A model generated the notes under the pieces. It saw nothing but the letters and a program-made list of their open reading frames with translations. It was not told the DNA's origin and searched no databases. Positions 62,199 through 64,000 of a stretch of DNA of 64,000 nucleotides are shown here, in pieces. Every line of letters begins with the position of its first letter. The first letter of the stretch is position 1. A program made the translations under genes and the position numbers. This DNA comes from Algiphilus sp. Lineage in GTDB: Bacteria; Pseudomonadota; Gammaproteobacteria; Nevskiales; Nevskiaceae. The DNA lies in contig NZ_JAGLEJ010000037.1 of NCBI RefSeq assembly GCF_023145115.1, forward strand, positions 62,001-126,000, in the 5' to 3' direction.

Positions 62199-62865
62199 GC
62201 GCTTTCATGAGCAACTGAGCCTCCCCGCATCACGGAAAGTTTGGTTCGGGGGCTGCCGTACCCCCTGACTTATTGATGCCTCCGGCAAGCAGGCGGAAGA
62301 GCTGCTGGAGCCCACAACAGGGCCGCGAGGCCGCCGGCGGAACGGAAGAGGCAGCGTTGTTAGCTACTGGCTGCAGCGGCGCACCGTAAGTGAGGTGCTT
62401 GCCGTCGTCGGAGTGATGGATCGCGAACGGGCCAATCGCTTGTGCTATGCCCAACCGTTTCGTGCCTTTCGAGGCGCTTCTCCGCCGGTTGGGCTGCAGG
62501 GGGCAGTGCTCCAGTCCGCGCAATGTGCTTCCCGTCGCCCTTTTGCGGGCGCCCTGAGGCCGCGTCATCGCCTTGGTGCGCAGCCCCGGAAGGCACGCCG
62601 GCGCGGGCTCTCGGCCCGCTCTGCCAAAACTACCCGGTGGGGTAGTGCCTGGCCCGCCGGGGCCTCCTAGCATCCCTTCCATAACGACTCGTCAGAGCGC
62701 CATGCAAAAAGGCGTCGTGGATGGAGGAGAATCCGGCCAGCGTAGCGCGTACCCGCTCAGGGATGCGGCGCACAGCCACCTCCGATGTCCTTCCGGCGGG
62801 TTCTCGGGATACCCGTAAGCAGCCGAAAGGCTGCGTACGCGTCGATGACGTCACAGGAGGCAGTC
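62199..62865. other. 667-bp region upstream of the acyl-CoA dehydrogenase
   Basis: No supportable gene. A GGAAAGTTTG sequence (62234-62243) is a one-mismatch copy of the CGAAAGTTTG half-site seen near 43413. A reverse-strand frame at 62230-62682 has Pro/Arg-rich composition and was not accepted. The operator at 62624 lies near its end. If transcription starts near 62680, the transcript has a leader of about 185 nt before ATG 62866. Confidence 0.5.
62624..62673 (+). promoter_or_regulatory. ACTACCC-GGTG-GGGTAGT operator with downstream -10
   Basis: CCAAAACTACCC (62624-62635), GGTG, GGGTAGT (62640-62646): a perfect 7-bp inverted repeat with a 4-bp spacer, followed 21 bp on by a TAGCAT -10-like hexamer (62668-62673). 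The same sequence, spacer length and -10 distance occur at 18968-19018. The architecture suggests activation at a promoter lacking a -35 box. Confidence 0.62.
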
Positions 62866-64000
62866 ATGGCAGCAAGCGCCGAAGAAGTTCAGAACCTCAC
62901 CAATGCAGAGGGCAGCGGGTCGCGGATCCATCAGTGGCCGGCATCCCCCAAATCCGCACTGGGCATCTCCGGCGCCGAGCCGCCGATGACCGATATCGAG
63001 GTGGAGTTCCAGCAGACGCTGCGACGCTTCGCACTGGAGGTCATGCGCCCGATCGGTCGCAAGCTCGACCGCATGACGCCCGAGGCGATCATCGCCGACG
63101 ACTCCCCCTACTGGGAGTTCCGCAAGAAGTACCTCGAGCTGGGCATCGACCTTGCGCAGCTCTTCGAGATGCCGCCGGAAGTGCGCTCGCGCATGTTCTG
63201 CCTGATTTTCGAGGAACTCGGCTACGGCGACGGCGGCCTGGCGATCTCGGTGGGCGCCGGCGTGCTGCCGCAGTACCTGTCGGCGCTGTTCGGCAACCAG
63301 TTCCTGATGGAGCGCTTCCCGCAGGAAATGCTGGGCTGCTGGGCGATCACCGAGCCGGACCACGGCAGCGACACCCTCGACCCGACCGGCGCGGCACGCC
63401 ACGCCGACGGCAAGGTCAGCCGCTCCAACTGCATCGTCAGCTTCAAGGGCGACAAGATGGTCATCAACGGCCAGAAGTCGGCCTGGGTTTCCAACGGTAC
63501 GGTGGCCGAGGTCTGCATCCTCTACGCCGCGGCTGATACCGGCAACGGTGCCGACTACGAGCATGGCTGCGTCGTCGTGCTGCCGCTTGATCTACCCGGA
63601 ATTTCGCGCGGCAAGCCGCTGGACAAGATCGGCCAGCGCGGTGACCCGCAGGGCGAGATCTTCTTCAATGACGTCGAAGTGCCCATGGAGTATCTGCTCG
63701 CCGGACCGGAGGACTTCCAGCGTGCTGTCTACTGCATTCACGCCGAGGCCAATGTGCTGATGGGCGCGACCTGGACCGGCGCCGCCCGCGCCGCCGCGGA
63801 CATGGCCTTCGAGTACGCCCACGAGCGCAAGCAGGGTGGCGTGCCGATCATCCGTCACCAGCGCGTCGCGCAGCGCATCTTCGAGATGTACCGCAAGGTC
63901 GAGGCCGGCTGCGCGCTGACCCGCCGCGCGGCGCACTACAACCAGTCGGCCGATGTGCCGGCGCTTCAGGCCGCGATGATGGCCAAGGTGAGCGCCACGC
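62866..64000 (+). CDS. Acyl-CoA dehydrogenase C (3' end outside window)
   Basis: The first 378 codons of an acyl-CoA dehydrogenase that runs off the window with no stop. ATG 62866 follows AGGAGG. MLGCWAITEPDHGSD, MVINGQKSAWVSNGTVAEV, and IGQRGDPQGEIFFNDVEVP are family segments; the region with the catalytic Glu probably lies beyond 64000. The N-terminal extension before EVEFQQTLRRFALEVMRPIG is longer than in short-chain enzymes. Its operator ties it to the MMPL/DUF1329 operon. Confidence 0.93.
   Translation, partial: MAASAEEVQNLTNAEGSGSRIHQWPASPKSALGISGAEPPMTDIEVEFQQTLRRFALEVMRPIGRKLDRMTPEAIIADDSPYWEFRKKYLELGIDLAQLFEMPPEVRSRMFCLIFEELGYGDGGLAISVGAGVLPQYLSALFGNQFLMERFPQEMLGCWAITEPDHGSDTLDPTGAARHADGKVSRSNCIVSFKGDKMVINGQKSAWVSNGTVAEVCILYAAADTGNGADYEHGCVVVLPLDLPGISRGKPLDKIGQRGDPQGEIFFNDVEVPMEYLLAGPEDFQRAVYCIHAEANVLMGATWTGAARAAADMAFEYAHERKQGGVPIIRHQRVAQRIFEMYRKVEAGCALTRRAAHYNQSADVPALQAAMMAKVSAT

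Noticed and set aside
62230..62682. Reverse frame of 150 codons before the acyl-CoA dehydrogenase
   Set aside because: Low-complexity Pro/Arg/Gly-rich translation with no recognisable domain, and it overlaps the operator.
1..64000. CRISPR arrays, rRNA or complete tRNA genes
   Set aside because: No regularly spaced repeats or conserved RNA gene sequences were seen on either strand.

Overview
The window is high-GC DNA from a Gammaproteobacterium that degrades hydrocarbons. The gene set (two AlkB-type hydroxylases, LuxR/MalT-like regulators, the MMPL-DUF1329-YCF48-DUF1302 export/uptake operon, FadL, several acyl-CoA dehydrogenases) is what is usually seen in the Nevskiales/Salinisphaerales and similar oil degraders. 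That placement is inference from gene content. A glycine/sarcosine N-methyltransferase hints at a halotolerant host.

1-10.6 kb: the tail of an IS3-type transposase, a DinB protein, a methyltransferase broken by an in-frame TGA, a MocR regulator with direct-repeat operators, a betaine-type N-methyltransferase, a BLUF photosensor, thiopurine methyltransferase, small envelope proteins, a two-RCK potassium channel and a di-haem peroxidase. 10.9-18.9 kb: a classical alk cluster (alkB, an AlkS-like LAL regulator, two tandem rubredoxins, an alkJ-type GMC dehydrogenase), with a complete IS5-family insertion between the regulator and the rubredoxins. 19-29 kb: a forward operon of an RND/MMPL transporter, two Tat-type DUF1329 proteins, a YCF48 propeller, a DUF1302 outer-membrane protein and an MddA-like methyltransferase, punctuated by strong hairpins.

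29.7-51 kb: a second catabolic island. It holds a second LAL regulator, a XylM/XylA-like hydroxylase and reductase, enoyl-CoA hydratase/isomerase, three SDRs, a nitronate-monooxygenase-like flavoprotein, CoA ligase, aldehyde dehydrogenase, two acyl-CoA dehydrogenases, a LinB-like haloalkane dehalogenase, FadL, and a single-chain hydroxylase-reductase-ferredoxin fusion. Together these could take up a hydrophobic substrate, oxidise a methyl group to an acid, activate it with CoA and run beta-oxidation-type steps. The substrate is unknown.

51-61.2 kb: the most striking feature. A PA0069-type radical SAM gene is cut in two immediately after its third iron-sulfur cysteine by an island of about 9.1 kb. 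The island carries four coupled recombination genes (three tyrosine recombinases and a small coiled-coil protein) at one end, and at the other a visibly more AT-rich two-gene cargo, a Hanks-type kinase and a TPR protein, which is a candidate defence or signalling module. The window ends with a GST-like gene and an acyl-CoA dehydrogenase that runs off the edge. The promoter region of that dehydrogenase shares a palindromic operator (ACTACCC-N4-GKGTAGT) with the region upstream of the MMPL operon, linking the two into a probable regulon.
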